64,000 nucleotides of DNA from Ramlibacter paludis (GCF_022012305.1 NZ_JAKLTM010000003.1:620001-684000); one strand, 5' to 3'. Counted from the stretch's first letter, positions 18,676 to 34,000 are shown. The notes: generated from the letters alone by a model not told the origin. Numbers and translations are program-made.

Positions 18676-20495
18676 GCGACTGCCTCCTGCCGGGCCGGCG
18701 TCCGCTTGGCCATCCCCGCCACCGCCGACTGGAACAGGAACTTCTGCATGTCCCAGGCGCCGGTGGGGCAGCGCTCGGCGCACAGGCCGCAGTGCAGGCA
18801 GACGTCTTCGTCCTTGACCATCACGCGCCCCGTCTTCAGTTCGTCCGACACGTACAGCGCCTGCAGCAGGTTGAGCGCCGGGGCCTTCAGCTGCGTGCGC
18901 AGTTCAGGCTCCTCGGCGTTGCCGGTGAAGGAGATGCAGTCCATCGGGCAGATGTCGACGCAGGCGTCGCACTCGATGCAGGTGCCGGCGTTGAACACCG
19001 TCTGCACGTCGCAGTTCAGGCAGCGCTGCGCTTCGCGGAAAGCGGTGGCGGCATCGAAACCCAGTTCCACCTCCACCTTGATGCTGGCCAGCGCCATTTC
19101 CGCCTTGGCCCAGGGCACCTTGAAGCGGGCGTCGAGCGAGGTCGAATTGTCGTAGCTCCACTCGTGGATGCCCATCTTCTGCGACATCAGGTTCACGGTG
19201 GGTGGCGGGCGCTCGGTGGGACTGGCGCCGCGCAGCAGCTGGTCGATCGAGATCGCCGCCTCGTGGCCGTGCGCCACAGCGGTGATGATGTTCTTGGGCC
19301 CCAGCGCGGCGTCGCCGCCGAAGAAGACATTGGGCACGGTGGAACGGAAGGTGCCGGGCTGCAGCTGCGGCAGGCCCCACTTGTCGAAGGCGATGCCGCA
19401 GTCGCGTTCTATCCAGGGGAAGGAGTTCTCCTGCCCCACCGCGACCAGCACCTCGTCGCATTCGAAGACCGCATCCGGCTCGCCGGTGGGCACCAGCTGG
19501 CGCTTGCCCTGCGCGTCGTACTCGGCGCGCACCAGCTCGAAAGCCATGCCCACCAGCCGTCCGTTCTCGTGGAGGAAGGCCTTGGGCACGTGGTAGTTGA
19601 GGATGGGGATGCCTTCGTGCATCGCATCTTCCTTCTCCCAGGGCGAGGCCTTCATCTCCTCGAAGCCGCTGCGCACGATCACCTTGACGTCGGTGCCGCC
19701 CAGGCGGCGGGCCGAGCGGCAGCAGTCCATCGCGGTGTTGCCGCCCCCGAGCACGATCACGCGCTTGCCGATCTGCGTGACGTGGCCGAAGGACACCGAG
19801 GCGAGCCAGTCGATGCCGATGTGGATCTGCCCGGCAGCCTCCTGCCTTCCGGGCAGCTCGAGGTCGCGCCCGCGCGGCGCGCCGCAGCCGACGAAGACCG
19901 CGTCGTAGCCCTCGGCCAGCAGCGCCTTCATCGAGTCTATGCGGCGGCCGGCGACGAACTCCACGCCGAGGTCGAGGATGTAGCCGCACTCCTCGTCGAT
20001 CACTTCTTCCGGCAGCCGGAAGCGCGGCACCTGCGTGCGCATGAAGCCGCCCGGCTTGGCTTCGCCCTCGAACACCGTGACTTCGTAGCCCAGCGGCGCC
20101 AAGTCGCGCGCGACGGTCAGCGAGGCCGGGCCGCCACCCACGCAGGCGATGCGCTTGCCGTTGGAGGCAACGCGCGCCGGCATGCGATGCCGCACGTCGT
20201 CCTTCATGTCGGCGGCCACGCGCTTGAGCCGGCAGATCGCCACCGGTTCCGGATCGCCGGCGTTGTTCTCCTCGACGCGGCCGCGGCGGCAGGCCGGCTC
20301 GCAAGGCCGGTCGCACGTTCGCCCGAGGATGCCGGGGAAGACGTTGGACACCCAGTTCACCATGTAGGCGTCGCCGTAGCGGCCCTGGGCGATCAGGCGG
20401 ATGTATTCGGGAACCGGCGTGTGCGCGGGGCAGGCCCACTGGCAATCCACGACCTTGTGGAAATACGCGGGGTCGGCAATGTTCGTCGGCTGCAT
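18672..20495 (-). CDS. GltD-like FAD/NAD(P)H oxidoreductase with N- and C-terminal Fe-S domains
   Basis: A 607-residue electron-transfer flavoprotein. Residues about 15-110 form the dihydropyrimidine-dehydrogenase-type Fe-S domain (CQWACPAHTPVPEY and CDRPCEPACRRG). FAD binding starts at CVGGGPASLTVARDL, with serine where glycine is usual. A second Rossmann motif, VIVLGGGNTAMDCC, binds NAD(P)H. The C-terminal 130 residues hold two [4Fe-4S] motifs, CIECDACVDICPMDC and CLHCGLCAERCPTGA. A strong Shine-Dalgarno (AGGAGG) precedes the ATG at 20495. As first gene of the kor operon it probably couples NAD(P)H and ferredoxin pools to the oxoacid oxidoreductase. It is not a glutamate synthase subunit because no gltB is present. 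Confidence 0.88.
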   Translation of the reverse strand: MQPTNIADPAYFHKVVDCQWACPAHTPVPEYIRLIAQGRYGDAYMVNWVSNVFPGILGRTCDRPCEPACRRGRVEENNAGDPEPVAICRLKRVAADMKDDVRHRMPARVASNGKRIACVGGGPASLTVARDLAPLGYEVTVFEGEAKPGGFMRTQVPRFRLPEEVIDEECGYILDLGVEFVAGRRIDSMKALLAEGYDAVFVGCGAPRGRDLELPGRQEAAGQIHIGIDWLASVSFGHVTQIGKRVIVLGGGNTAMDCCRSARRLGGTDVKVIVRSGFEEMKASPWEKEDAMHEGIPILNYHVPKAFLHENGRLVGMAFELVRAEYDAQGKRQLVPTGEPDAVFECDEVLVAVGQENSFPWIERDCGIAFDKWGLPQLQPGTFRSTVPNVFFGGDAALGPKNIITAVAHGHEAAISIDQLLRGASPTERPPPTVNLMSQKMGIHEWSYDNSTSLDARFKVPWAKAEMALASIKVEVELGFDAATAFREAQRCLNCDVQTVFNAGTCIECDACVDICPMDCISFTGNAEEPELRTQLKAPALNLLQALYVSDELKTGRVMVKDEDVCLHCGLCAERCPTGAWDMQKFLFQSAVAGMAKRTPARQEAVA

Positions 20496-20600
20496 GGGCC
20501 TCCTGGCGGCACTGTCTCCTGTGCCGCGGGCCAGTCTACGCCGGTCGCGTGAAGTGCGCTGCTACGGGATTCCCCCGATCACAAAACGCCCGCGCTGGGC

Positions 20601-22526
20601 TCAGCCCGAATGCGGCCCGCCGTCGGCGCCCGCCACGCGCGTCGGCTTGCCCACGCGCGCCAACCACTTCGCCGCGAAATTGATGCCGGTGACCGGTGCG
20701 CCGAAGAAGTTGCCTTGCGCCTGGTCCCAGCCGTTCTTCTTCAGGAAGGCCACCTGCTGCGCGCTGTCGACGCCCGTCGCCACGCAGTTCAGCTTGAGGC
20801 GGCGCGCCAGGTCGCCGATGCCCAGCACCATGGCCGCCACCGTGGGGTCCTTGTCCAGGTCGCGCATGAAGGAAGCATCGACCTTGATCTCGTCGACCTG
20901 CAGCTTGCGCAGCTGCGCCACGGAGGCCGTGGCGCCGAAGCGGTCCAGCGCGATCCGCATCCCCTTCTTGCGCAGCGCCACGATCGCCGCGGTGTCCCGC
21001 TGCGCCACGTTGGCGTCGGCCGGCAGCTGCTGCAGTTCCAGCACCAGCAGGCGCGGGTCCATGCCGCCGCTCAGCGCCGCGTTCACCAGGTAAGCCAGGT
21101 CGCGCAGCTGGATCTGCCCGAGCGAGGCCTTCACCGCCACCGGCACGGCCTGCAGGCTCGCCGTCTTCCAGTTGCGCGAGTGCTTGTGCACCTGCTCGAA
21201 CACCCACTCGGTCAGCGCCACGTCCATCTCGGACGTGCCGGCCAGGTCCATCAGCTCGTCGCCCTCGATGACGCGGCCGGAAGGATGGTTCCAGCGCACC
21301 AGGGCCTGGGCCGCCACCAGCCGGCCGGTGGAAAGCTCCACGCGCGGCTTGAACAGCAGCTCGATCTGGTCGCGGCTCACCGCATGGCGCAGCTCCGCGC
21401 CGAGGTCGAGACGCGCCTGCGCCTGTTCGGTGAAGCGCGGCGAGAAGAACTCGTAGCGGTGCGGGCCGGCCTGCTTGGCGTGGCGCAGCGCCAGGCCGGC
21501 ATTGCGCATCAGCACGTCGGCGTCGCTGCCGTCGGTGGGGAACACGGAGACGCCGACGCTGCAGGTCACGAAGACCTCGGGCGCGCCGGGCCGCTGGAAG
21601 CTGACCGTGGCGTCCTCGAGGATGCGGTTGATGAAGGCGGCGGCGCTGTGGATGCCGTCCATGTAGGGGATCAGCACCGCGAACTCGTCGCCGTCGAAGC
21701 GGTACAGCGTCGGGTTGGCGATATCCGAGCTCAGCTCGCCGCCGGCCTCGGTCTGCACGCAGCTGGCCAGGCGCTTGGCGACGCGTTGCAGCAACTGGTC
21801 GCCCACCACGCGGCCGAGCGCATCGTTCACGCGGCCGAGGCCGTCCACGCCCACGTGCAGGAAGGCGCCGGAGCTGCCTTCGGCGCGCGCCAGCCCCAGC
21901 AGGGCCGCCGCTTCCTTGCGATAGCGCTGCTTGTTCGGCAGGCCGGTCAGCGCATCGTGGTAGCCCAGGTAGTCGCGGTACGCGCTGGCCGCCAGCGTGT
22001 TGCGGATGCGCAGGCCCAGCTCGCTCGGGTCGACCGGCTTCGAGAGGAAGTCCATCGCGCCCAGCGCCAGCGCCTTCAGCTTCACCTGCGGGTCGATGCT
22101 GCTGGTGAGCACGATCACCGGGATGTGGCGCGCGATCGGGTCGTCGCGCATCTCGGCCAGGATGTCGAGGCCGCTCACCTTGGGCATGCTCAGGTCCAGC
22201 AGCAGCACGCCGGGGCGCTCCTTGCGCAGCATGGCCATCGCGCCCTCGGGCTCGTCGGTGTGGACGAAGTGCGTGTAGCCGGCTTCCATCAGGAAGGCCT
22301 GCGTCATCTCGATATTGAGCTGCTCGTCGTCGACCATCATGATCAACGCCTCCGACAGGCCGGCAACCGAGCGGTGCCGCCAGATCATCTCCTGCGGCGA
22401 CAGCGCGCGCAGTTCCTGTTCGGAGAGCTTGTCCTCGCCGGGCGCGAAGACGGTGGGAAAACTCAGGGGCTCGGTGTCGAGGCTGCTTCGGCTGGACTGC
22501 GGGCCGGAGGAGGAATCGGTTGCCAT
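20601..22526 (-). CDS. Response regulator: REC, DGDEF and degenerate EAL domains
   Basis: A 641-residue regulator. The REC domain (about residues 55-175) has the acidic pocket MVDDEQ, the phosphoacceptor aspartate in LLLDLSMP and lysine in LSKPVD. The diguanylate cyclase-like domain follows (DALTGLPNKQRY), but its signature is FDGDEF rather than GGDEF and no RxxD inhibitory site precedes it. In the C-terminal EAL-like domain the catalytic signature reads AQALVRW (glutamate lost), the DDFG metal motif reads DRFG and the late AEGVE reads ATGVD, so phosphodiesterase activity is unlikely. The ATG at 22526 is chosen; a TTG at 22547 would overlap the kinase stop. It is last in the giant-protein operon and presumably the kinase's partner. 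Role: c-di-GMP synthesis or binding, unresolved. Confidence 0.88.
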   Translation of the reverse strand: MATDSSSGPQSSRSSLDTEPLSFPTVFAPGEDKLSEQELRALSPQEMIWRHRSVAGLSEALIMMVDDEQLNIEMTQAFLMEAGYTHFVHTDEPEGAMAMLRKERPGVLLLDLSMPKVSGLDILAEMRDDPIARHIPVIVLTSSIDPQVKLKALALGAMDFLSKPVDPSELGLRIRNTLAASAYRDYLGYHDALTGLPNKQRYRKEAAALLGLARAEGSSGAFLHVGVDGLGRVNDALGRVVGDQLLQRVAKRLASCVQTEAGGELSSDIANPTLYRFDGDEFAVLIPYMDGIHSAAAFINRILEDATVSFQRPGAPEVFVTCSVGVSVFPTDGSDADVLMRNAGLALRHAKQAGPHRYEFFSPRFTEQAQARLDLGAELRHAVSRDQIELLFKPRVELSTGRLVAAQALVRWNHPSGRVIEGDELMDLAGTSEMDVALTEWVFEQVHKHSRNWKTASLQAVPVAVKASLGQIQLRDLAYLVNAALSGGMDPRLLVLELQQLPADANVAQRDTAAIVALRKKGMRIALDRFGATASVAQLRKLQVDEIKVDASFMRDLDKDPTVAAMVLGIGDLARRLKLNCVATGVDSAQQVAFLKKNGWDQAQGNFFGAPVTGINFAAKWLARVGKPTRVAGADGGPHSG

Positions 22527-22543
22527 TGGATACAGATTGTCCG

Positions 22544-25020
<2,477 letters not shown>

Positions 25021-25024
<4 letters not shown>

Positions 25025-28000
25025 GCGAATCCTCGCAGCGGGTCGGGGGCCTGGTCCGCAGCGGGCGGCAAGGCTTCGTCGTCGTCTTCTTCCTCGTCGT
25101 CGCCGGTGCGGGCCAGCACCGGCAGCGGGTCGAGCAGGCGCCAGGCGGGCAGCGCCGACAGGTAGCTGCCGACCAGCACGCCACCGCGGATCAGCCAGAG
25201 CACGTAGACCACCGAGACGCCGAGCGACAGGCCGGCGACGGTGATGCTGGTACTGCGATCCAGGTTGAAATCTTCCTGCAGCTGCTTGCGCAGCCGGTTC
25301 ACTTCCTCGACGAAGGCGCCGGCGCGCAAGGTCTGTTGCAGCTGCTGCACGCTCAGCCGGGTGACGCTGCCGTCGAGACCCTCGAAGCCCATGACCTTGA
25401 ACTCCGCCGGCGCGCCGAAGGCTTCGACGCGCAGGTCGCGCAGTTCCTGCAGGGAGACCGGGATCAGCCGCGCCGATTCCGAGGGCAACTGCAGTTGCTG
25501 CGGCGCGAAGCCCATGACCTGCTGCGGTGCTTGCGCCAGACCTGCGGTGTTGCCGAAGGCGTCGCCGAGTGCCGCTTCCACGGTGCCGCCGGCACGGCCC
25601 GGGGCTGTTGCCGGCGCGGGCGCGGGAGCAGCGGCCGTTGCGGGCGCCGGGGCGGCGACCGGTGCCGGTGCGGGTGCAGGAGTCGGGGCTGGCGCGGGCG
25701 CAGGCGCAGGCGCCGGCGCGGCAACCGTTCCGGCGTCGACCACGATGCGCACCGCGCCTGCGGCAGCGTCGACACCGCCGCCGGCGGTGCCGCCATCGTC
25801 GCGCACCAGCCAGGCCAGTTCGGCCACGCTGCCGGCGCTGCCGCGGGCGGCCATGAACTGCAGGCCCTGCAGCTGCGCCAGCGTGTAGGTGGCGCCCAGC
25901 TGCACCGGCGTCGTGCCATCTGCCAGCAGCACCGTGCCGACCTGGCTGGCGGGCAGCACCGTGATCGTTACGCCCAGCTGCTGGCCGGCTTCGTCGCTGC
26001 CGCCGCCTGCCGAATAGTCCAGGGTCGCGAGCTGCAGGGAAGCCGCCGGCGTGCCTTCGGCGACGACGACGCTGGGCGTCTGCGCGCCGGCCCCGCGCGG
26101 CACCGGGCTGTCGTTCACGGGCGTGATCGTGATGCTGGCGGTCGCCAGGCCGGCGCTGAAGGCCGACGTTCCGCCATGGACGGTGGTGTCGCCGCTGCCG
26201 TCGCCACTTTGGTCCCAGGCGCGGAACACCAGGCCGGTGGCCGTGCCGTTCCAGTCGGCGGCGGGCGTGAAGCGTATGCGGGTCAGGCGGTCGGCGCCCA
26301 GGAGTTCGGCATGGGCGGCGTCCGCCGATGCAAGGCTGGACCAGGTGGCGCCGCCGTCGCGCGTGAATTCCCAGCTGCCGCCGGCGCTCTGCGCGGACAC
26401 CACCGCGATGCCCAGGCGCCCGAGCGGATCGCTGGCCTGGCCGGCGATGAGGTCCGCCACCGACATGCCCTGGGCATCGATGCCGTCCTCGGGCATCGCT
26501 GGCAACACATTGGCGCCAGTCAGCTCCGGCGCCTGGTTGACCACCGAAACGGTGAACTGCTCCGCGAGCGTCGCGCCGCTGCCGTCGGCCACGCTGAAAG
26601 CGAAGGCGCCGCTGCCGCTGCTGACGTCCTTGCCCGCAAGGAACTGCATGCCGCGCAATTGGTCCAGCGTGTAAGTTGCGCCTGCCACCACGGTGGTGGT
26701 GCCGTCGGCCAGCACGATGGCGCCCAGCTTGTCCGGCAGCGCGGTGACGGTGAAGGCCAGCGCCTGCGAGGCTTCGTCGCTGCCGCCGCCCGGGCCGTAC
26801 CCCAGCGCGGCCAGGCCGAGCGGCATGGCGCCGCTGCCTTCGTCCACGGCCAGGTCGGCCGGCGCCGGAGACGTGCGCACCGGTGCATCGTCGACGGCGG
26901 TGACCGTGAGGAAGAGCGTGCTGCCGGCGCCCGTGTCGACGGTGTAGCGCACCGCCGGGACCGCGCCGTTCCAGTCGGCCAGCGGGGTGAAGAGGTAACT
27001 GCCGTTCGCCGCCAGCGTGAAGCTGCCGACACCGGCGATGGTGGCCGTCTCGCCCGCGGCATACGAGATGCTGCCGATCGTGAAGCCCGTGACCTGCAGC
27101 GCAGATTCGACGTCGCTGTCGTTGGCCAGCACGTTGCCGGTGGCGGCGCCGTCCTCTTGCACGGTGGCCGTGTCGGGGGTCGTCACCGTCGCGTCGTCGA
27201 CGGCGTTCAAAGTGATGTCCAGTGAGCTGCTCACCCCGGTGCTGGTGGTGTAGCCGACCTGCGGCACGGCGCCGTTCCAGTTGGCCAGGGGCGCGAAGAC
27301 GTAGTCGCCGTTGGCCGCCAAACCGAAGCTGCCGACCCCGGCGATCGCCACCGTGGTGCCCGCTGCGTAGTTGTTGCCCCCCAGCGTGAAGCTTGTCACT
27401 TGCAGCACACTGTCGATGTCGCTGTCGTTCGCCAGGACGTTGCCGGTGGCCGCGCTGTCTTCGTCGGCGGTGGCCGCATCGGCGGCGACGACGGTCGCAT
27501 CGTCGACGGCGGCGACCGTGAGCGTCAACGTGCTCGAGGCGCCGGTGGTCGTGGTGTAGCCGATGGCGGGCACCGCACCGTTCCAGTTCGCAACCGGGGT
27601 GAAGCTGTATGCGCCGTTGGCGCCGAGGGTGAAGCTGCCGATGCCGGCCAGGGCGACGGTGCTGCCGGCGGCGTAGCTGTTGCCGGCCAAGGTGAAGCTG
27701 GCGACTTGCAGGGCATCGTCGGCGTCGCTGTCGTTGGCGAGGACGTTGCCGGTGGCGATCGAGTCTTCGTTGACGGCTGCGGCGTCGGCCGCGACCCGGG
27801 TCGGGTCGTCGACCGCGGCCACCGTGATGTCCAGGGTGCTGGCAGCGCCGGTGCCGGTCGTGTAGCCGACCTGCGGCAGCGTGCCGTTCCAGTTGGCTGC
27901 CGGCGTGAAGCTGTAGGCGCCGCTGGCTGCGAGCGTGAAGCTGCCGACGCCGGCCAGCGCCACGGTGCTGCCGGCCGCGTAGGTGTTGCCCGCCAGCGTG

Positions 28001-31000
28001 AAGCTCGCGACCTGCAGGGCGTCGTCGACGTCGCGGTCGTTCGCCAGCACGTTGCCGATGGCCGCCGTGTCTTCGCTGGCCGTGGCGGCATCGGACGCGA
28101 CCACCGTCGCGTCGTCCACGGCGTTCAGCGCGATCGCCAGCGTGCTTGCGGCGCCGGTGTTCGTGGTGTAGCCCACGACCGGCAGCGTGCCGTTCCAGTT
28201 CGCCACCGGCGTGAAGGTGTAGCCGCCATTCGCCGCCAGCGTGAAGCTGCCGACGCCGGCCAGGGCCACCGTGCTACCGGCCGCGTAGCTGTTGCCCGCC
28301 AGCGTGAAGCTCGCGACCTGCAATGCGTCGTCGACGTCGCTGTCGTTGGCCAGGACGTTTCCGGTGGCAATGTTGTCTTCATTCACCGTCACGGCGTCGG
28401 CCGCCACCACGGTCGCGTCGTCGACCGCATTCAGCGCGATGTCCAGCGTGCTGGATGCTCCGGTGTTCGTCGTGTACGCCACCTGGGGCAGCGCACCGTT
28501 CCAGTTGGCGACCGGCGTGAAGCCGTAAGCCCCGCTGGCCGCCATCGTGAAGCTGCCGACGCCTGCCACGACCACCGAGCTACCCGCCGCATAGGTATTG
28601 CCGCCCAGCGTGAAGCTCGCGACCTGCAAGGCGTCGTCGACGTCGTTGTCGTTCGCCAGTACGTTGCCGGTGGCGATGCTGTCTTCGGCGACCGTGATGG
28701 CGTCGGCCGCCGCCACGGTCGGATCGTCCACGGCGGTCAGGGTGATGGCGAGCGTGCCGGTGGCGCCCGTGCCCGTCGTGTAAGTCACCAGCGGCGCGCT
28801 GCCGTTCCAGTTCGCGACCGGCGTGAACGTGAAGCTGCCGTCGGCGGCGATGGCCAGCGTGCCCCGGCCGGCGAGGACCGCGGTGCTGCCGGCCGCATAG
28901 CTGGCCGGGTCTCCCGCGACCTGGAAGCTCGCCACCGCGAGGACGTCGTCGAAGTCACTGTCGTTGGCCAGCACGTTGCCGATGGCGGTCGCGTCTTCCG
29001 GGACGGTCACGCCATCGGCCGCGACGACGGTCGCGTCGTCCACGGCGGCGACCGTGATCGCCAGCGTGCTCACAGCGCCGGTGTTCGTCGTGTAGCTGAC
29101 GACCGGCACGGCGCCGTTCCAGTTCGCCACCGGCGTGAAGGCGTAGTCGCCGTTGCCGCCAAGCGTGAAGCTGCCGACGCCGGCAAGCGCGACCGTGCTG
29201 CCCGCCGCGTAGCCGGTGCCGGCCAGCGTGAAGCTCGCGACCTGCAGGGCGTCGTCGACGTCGCCGTCGTTCGCCAGCACGTTGCCGCTGGCCGCGCCGT
29301 CTTCGTTGACCACGATCGCATCGGCGGCGACCGAGGTCGCGTCGTCCACGGCGTTCACGGTGATTGCCAGCGTACTCGCGGCCCCCGTGTTGGTGGTGTA
29401 GCCAACGATAGTGGCCGCGCCATTCCAGTCGGCTACGGGCGTGAAGGTGTAGGCACCATCCGCACCCAGTCTGAAGCTGCCGATGCCTGCCAAGGTCACC
29501 GTGCTGCCGGCAGCGTAAGTGGTCGCGCCCAGGGTGAAAGCGGCAACCTGCAAGGTGTCGTCGACGTCGCTGTCGTTGGCCAGCACATTGCCGGCGGCGA
29601 CGTTGTCTTCGGCGACAGCCACCGCATCCGGATTCACGACGGTGGGGTCGTCGACGGCATTCACCGTGATGTCCAGCGTGCTCGCGGCGCCGGTGTTGGT
29701 GTTGTAGCTCACCCGGGGCACCACACCGTTCCAGTGGGCCAGCGGCGTGAAGGTGTAGTCCCCGTTGGCGGCCAGCGTGAAGCTGCCGACGCTCGCGATG
29801 GTCACCGTGGCGCCCGCCGCGTAGGTCGTGCCACCTACCTCGAAGCTGGCCACCTGCAGTGCCGTCTCGACGTCGCTGTCGTTGGCCAGCACGTTGCCGG
29901 TCGCGGCCGTGTCTTCGGCGACGGCCACCGTCTCGGCGTTCATCACGGTCGGGTCATCGACGGCGGTGACCGCGAGATCCAGCGTGCTCGAAGCGCCCGT
30001 GCTGGTCGTGTAGCGCACCTGCGGCGCGGTGCCGTTCCAGTTGGCCAGCGGCGTGAAGATGTAGGCGCCGCCGGCGTCCAGCGTGAAGCTGCCGACGTTC
30101 GCGATCGCCACCGTGGCCCCGGCCGCGTAGCTGCTGCCGGCGATGCTGAAGCCCGCCACCTGCAGCGAGGAATCGACGTCGCTGTCGTTGGCCAGCACGT
30201 TGCCGCTGGCGACCGTGTCTTCTGCGACCGTGGCCGCATCGGCCGCAACGACGGTCGCGTCGTCGACCGGATTCACGGTGATGTCCAGAGTGCCGTCCGC
30301 GCCGGTCTGGGTCGTGTAGCCGACCTGCGGCACGGCGCCGTTCCAGTTCGCGATCGGCGTGAAGGCATAACTGCCGTCGGCCGCCAGCGTGAAGCTCCCC
30401 ATGCCGGCGATGGCGACGGTGGCGCCGGGCGCGTAGCTGGTGCCCGCGATCGTGAAGGCCGCCACCTGCAGCACGTCGTCGGCGTCGCTGTCGTTGGCCA
30501 GCACGTTGCCGGCAGCGACGTTGTCCTCGGCGACGGCCACGGCGTCCGGATTCACGACGGAGGCGTCGTCGACGGCAGCCACCGTGATGTCCAGCGTGCT
30601 GGCGGCGCCGGTGTTGGTCGTGTAGCTCACCTGCGCAACGGTGCCGCTCCAGTCGGCGACGGGCGTGAAGGTGTAGTCGCCGTTCGCAGCGAGCGTGAAA
30701 CTGCCCTGGCCGGCAAGCGTGACGCTGGCGCCGGCCGCGTAGCTCGTGCCGCCGATGACGAAGCTGCTCACTTGCAGGGCCGTCTCGACATCGCTGTCGT
30801 TGGCGAGGACGTTGCCGCTGGCCACCGTTTCTTCGGCCACGCTGGCGGCGTCCGGCGCCATCACGGTCGGATCGTCGACGGCACTGACGCCGATGTCCAG
30901 CGTGCTGCTCGCGCCGGTATTCGTCGTGTAGGTGACCTGCGGCAGCGCGCCGTTCCAGTTGGCGAGCGGCATGAAGCTGAAGACGCCGCCGGCAGAGAGC

Positions 31001-34000
31001 GTGAAGCTGCCGACTCCCGCGAGAGCGACGCTGCTCCCCGCCGCGTAGGTGTTGCCGCCCAGGCTGAACCCGGTCACCTGCAACACCGTATCGACGTTGC
31101 TGTCGTTCAGCAGGACGTTGCCGCTGGCGACGGAATCCTCGGTGATGCTGAAGTTGTCCGCGACCATGAAGGTCGGATCGGCCACCGCGGCGACCGTGAT
31201 GTCCAGCGTACTCGCGGCGCCGGTGTTCGTCGTGTACGCAACCTGGGGCACGAGCCCGTTCCAGTTCGCCACGGGCGTGAAGCCGAAAGTGCCGTCGGCG
31301 CCCAGCGTGAAGCTGCCGATCGCGGCCAGGGCCACGGTCGTGCCAGCCGCGTAGCTGGTGCCGCCGATCGCGAAGCTCGTCACCTGCAGCGCCGTTTCGA
31401 CATCGCTGTCGTTGGCCAGGACATTGCCGGTCGCGACCCCGTCCTCGGCAACCGTCACTGCCTCGGCGTTCATCACCGTCGGGTCATCCACCGCGGTGAG
31501 CGTCACGGCCAGCGTGCTGGTGGCGCCGGTATTCGTGGTGTAGGTGACCTGTGGCAGGCTGCCGTTCCAGTTGGCCGCCGGCGTGAAGCCGAAGGCGCCG
31601 TTCGCGCCCAGCGTGAAGCTCCCGCCGGCCACTGCCACCGTCGTGCCGGCGGCGTAGCTGGCCGCACTGCCCGCCAGCTGGAAGCTTGCGACCGCCAGCG
31701 CGTCGTCGATGTCCAGGTCGTTCGCCAGCACGTTGCCGCCGGCCACGTTGTCCTCGGCGACGGTGACGCTGTCCGGCGCAGTCACGGTGGCATCGTCCAC
31801 TGCCGTGACGATCAGAGCCAGGGTGCTGGAAGCGCCCGTGGTGGTCGCATAACTCACCACCGGCACGGTGCCGTTCCAGTCGGCCAGCGGCGTGAAGGCA
31901 TAAGCCCCGTCGGCGGCCAGCGTGAAGGTGCCGACGCCGGCAATGGCGGCCGTGGCGCCGGCTGCGTAGCTCGTGCCGGCGACCGTGAAACCGGCCACCT
32001 GCAGCGGCGAGTCGACGTCGCTGTCGTTGGCGAGTACGTTGCCGGTGGCCACGCCGTCTTCCGCAGTGCTGCCCGTGTCCGCCACCGCCAGCGTCCCGTC
32101 GTCGACCGCCGCGACGGTCACCGTGACGGTCGCCGTCGCCGTGCCGCCCTGGCCGTCGCTCACGAGGTAGCTGAAGCTGCCCGCACCGTTGAAGTTGCCG
32201 GCCGGCGTGAACACGATGTTGCCGCCGACGAGGGCCACCGTCCCTCCGGCGCCGTTGCTCACGGCGAGCACGGCGAGGGTCCCGCCATCGAGGTCGCTGT
32301 CGTTGGCCAGCAGGTCCGCGGGCAGCAGCGTCAGGGCCTGGTCTTCCGTGGCGTTCACCGTGTCGCTCCCGGCCGAGGGCGCGTCGTTGACGGATGCGAG
32401 GTTGACCGTGACCTGCGCGCTCGAAGTGCCGCCTTGCCCGTCGCTGACGGTGTAGGTGAAGCTCGCGGGTCCGTTGAAATTCAGTGCCGGCGTGAAGACG
32501 ATGTTGCCGCCGGCCAATGCGACCGAACCGCCGCTCACCGCGCTGACCGAGGCGATCGCCAGGGTGTCGCCGTCGACTTCCGCGTCGTTCAGCAGCAGCG
32601 AAGACACCGGAATCGCCAGCACCTGGTCTTCGGTCCCGGCCACGGCGTCATCCTGGGCGACGGGCGCATCGTCCACCGGCGCGAGGTTGATCGTGACCGT
32701 GCCGATGGACGCATTGCCGGTGGCATCGGTGACCGTGTAACTGAAGGCGGCCGGCCCGTTGAAGTTCGCGCTGGGCGTGAAGGTGACGACACCGCCGGCC
32801 AGGCTTACGCTACCGCCGGCCACCGCGGTCACCCCGGTGAGCGTGAGCGCACTGCCCTCCACGTCGTAGTCGTTGGCCAGCAGGTCGGCCGCGGTCAGCG
32901 CCAGCGGCGTGTCCTCGGTGCCGGCCAACGCTTCCCCGGCCACGCGGGGCGCGTCGTCCACGGCGGCGACGTTGACCGTCACCCGGCCGATGGAGCTGCC
33001 ACCATTGCCGTCCGAGACCGTGTAGAAGAAGCTGGCGACGCCGTTGAAGTCGGCGTCCGGCGTGAAGACGATGTTGCCGTTGGCGAAGTTCACCTGGCCG
33101 CCGGTGCCATCGGCCACGCTGGTGATCGCGAGCGCATTGCCTTCGAGGTCGGAGTCGTTGGCCACCAGCGTCGCCGGTGCGAAGGTGATCGGGACATCCT
33201 CGCTGGTCGCGGCGACGTCGTCCGTCGCCGTGGGCGCATCGTTCACGGCCGTGACGTTCACGGTCACCGTCGCCGCGGACGTGCCGCCGTTGCCGTCGGC
33301 GATCGCGTAGGTGAAGCTGGCCGGTCCCTCGTACTGCGCATCCGGGGTGAAGACGACGTTGCCGCCGACGAGGGCCACCGTCCCGCCGGTGCCGTTGGAC
33401 ACGCTCGTGATGGCGAGGGTGTCGCCCTCGACATCCGTGTCGTTCGCCAGCACGTCCAGCGGCGCCAGGACCAGCGGCGTGTCTTCGACCGCATTCACGA
33501 CGTCGGAGTGCGCGAGCGGCGCGTCGTTCACAGCCGCCACGTCCACCCGCACGTTGCGCGTGACGACGCCGCCGTTGCCATCGCTCACCGTGTAGCTGAA
33601 GGCGCCGGGGCCGTTGAAGTCGGCGGTGGGCGTGAAGACGATGTTGGGACCGGAGAAGGCCACCGTGCCGCCGCTGCCGTTCGCCAGGCCGGTGACGACC
33701 AGCGTGTCGCCGTCCACGTCGCCGTCGTTGGCCAGCAGGGTTGCCGGATCGATGACCAGGGGCGCGTCCTCCGTGCCGGCCACGACGTCGTCCAGCGCCA
33801 CCGGCGCATCGTTCACGGCGGCAAGGGTGACGGTCACGGTGGCGGTCGCCGTGCCGCCCTGCCCATCCGAGACCGTGTAGGTGAAGCTGGCCGGCGTGTT
33901 GCGGTTGGTCGCGGGCGTGAAGCTGATGACGCCGCCCGACAGGGTGACGGTGCCGCCGACGGCGTTGCCCACGCCGGTGACGGCCAGGCTGTCGTTCTCG

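Noticed and set aside
20601-22526. Active c-di-GMP phosphodiesterase
   Set aside because: The EAL glutamate and several metal-binding acidic positions are replaced (AQALVRW, DRFG, ATGVD).
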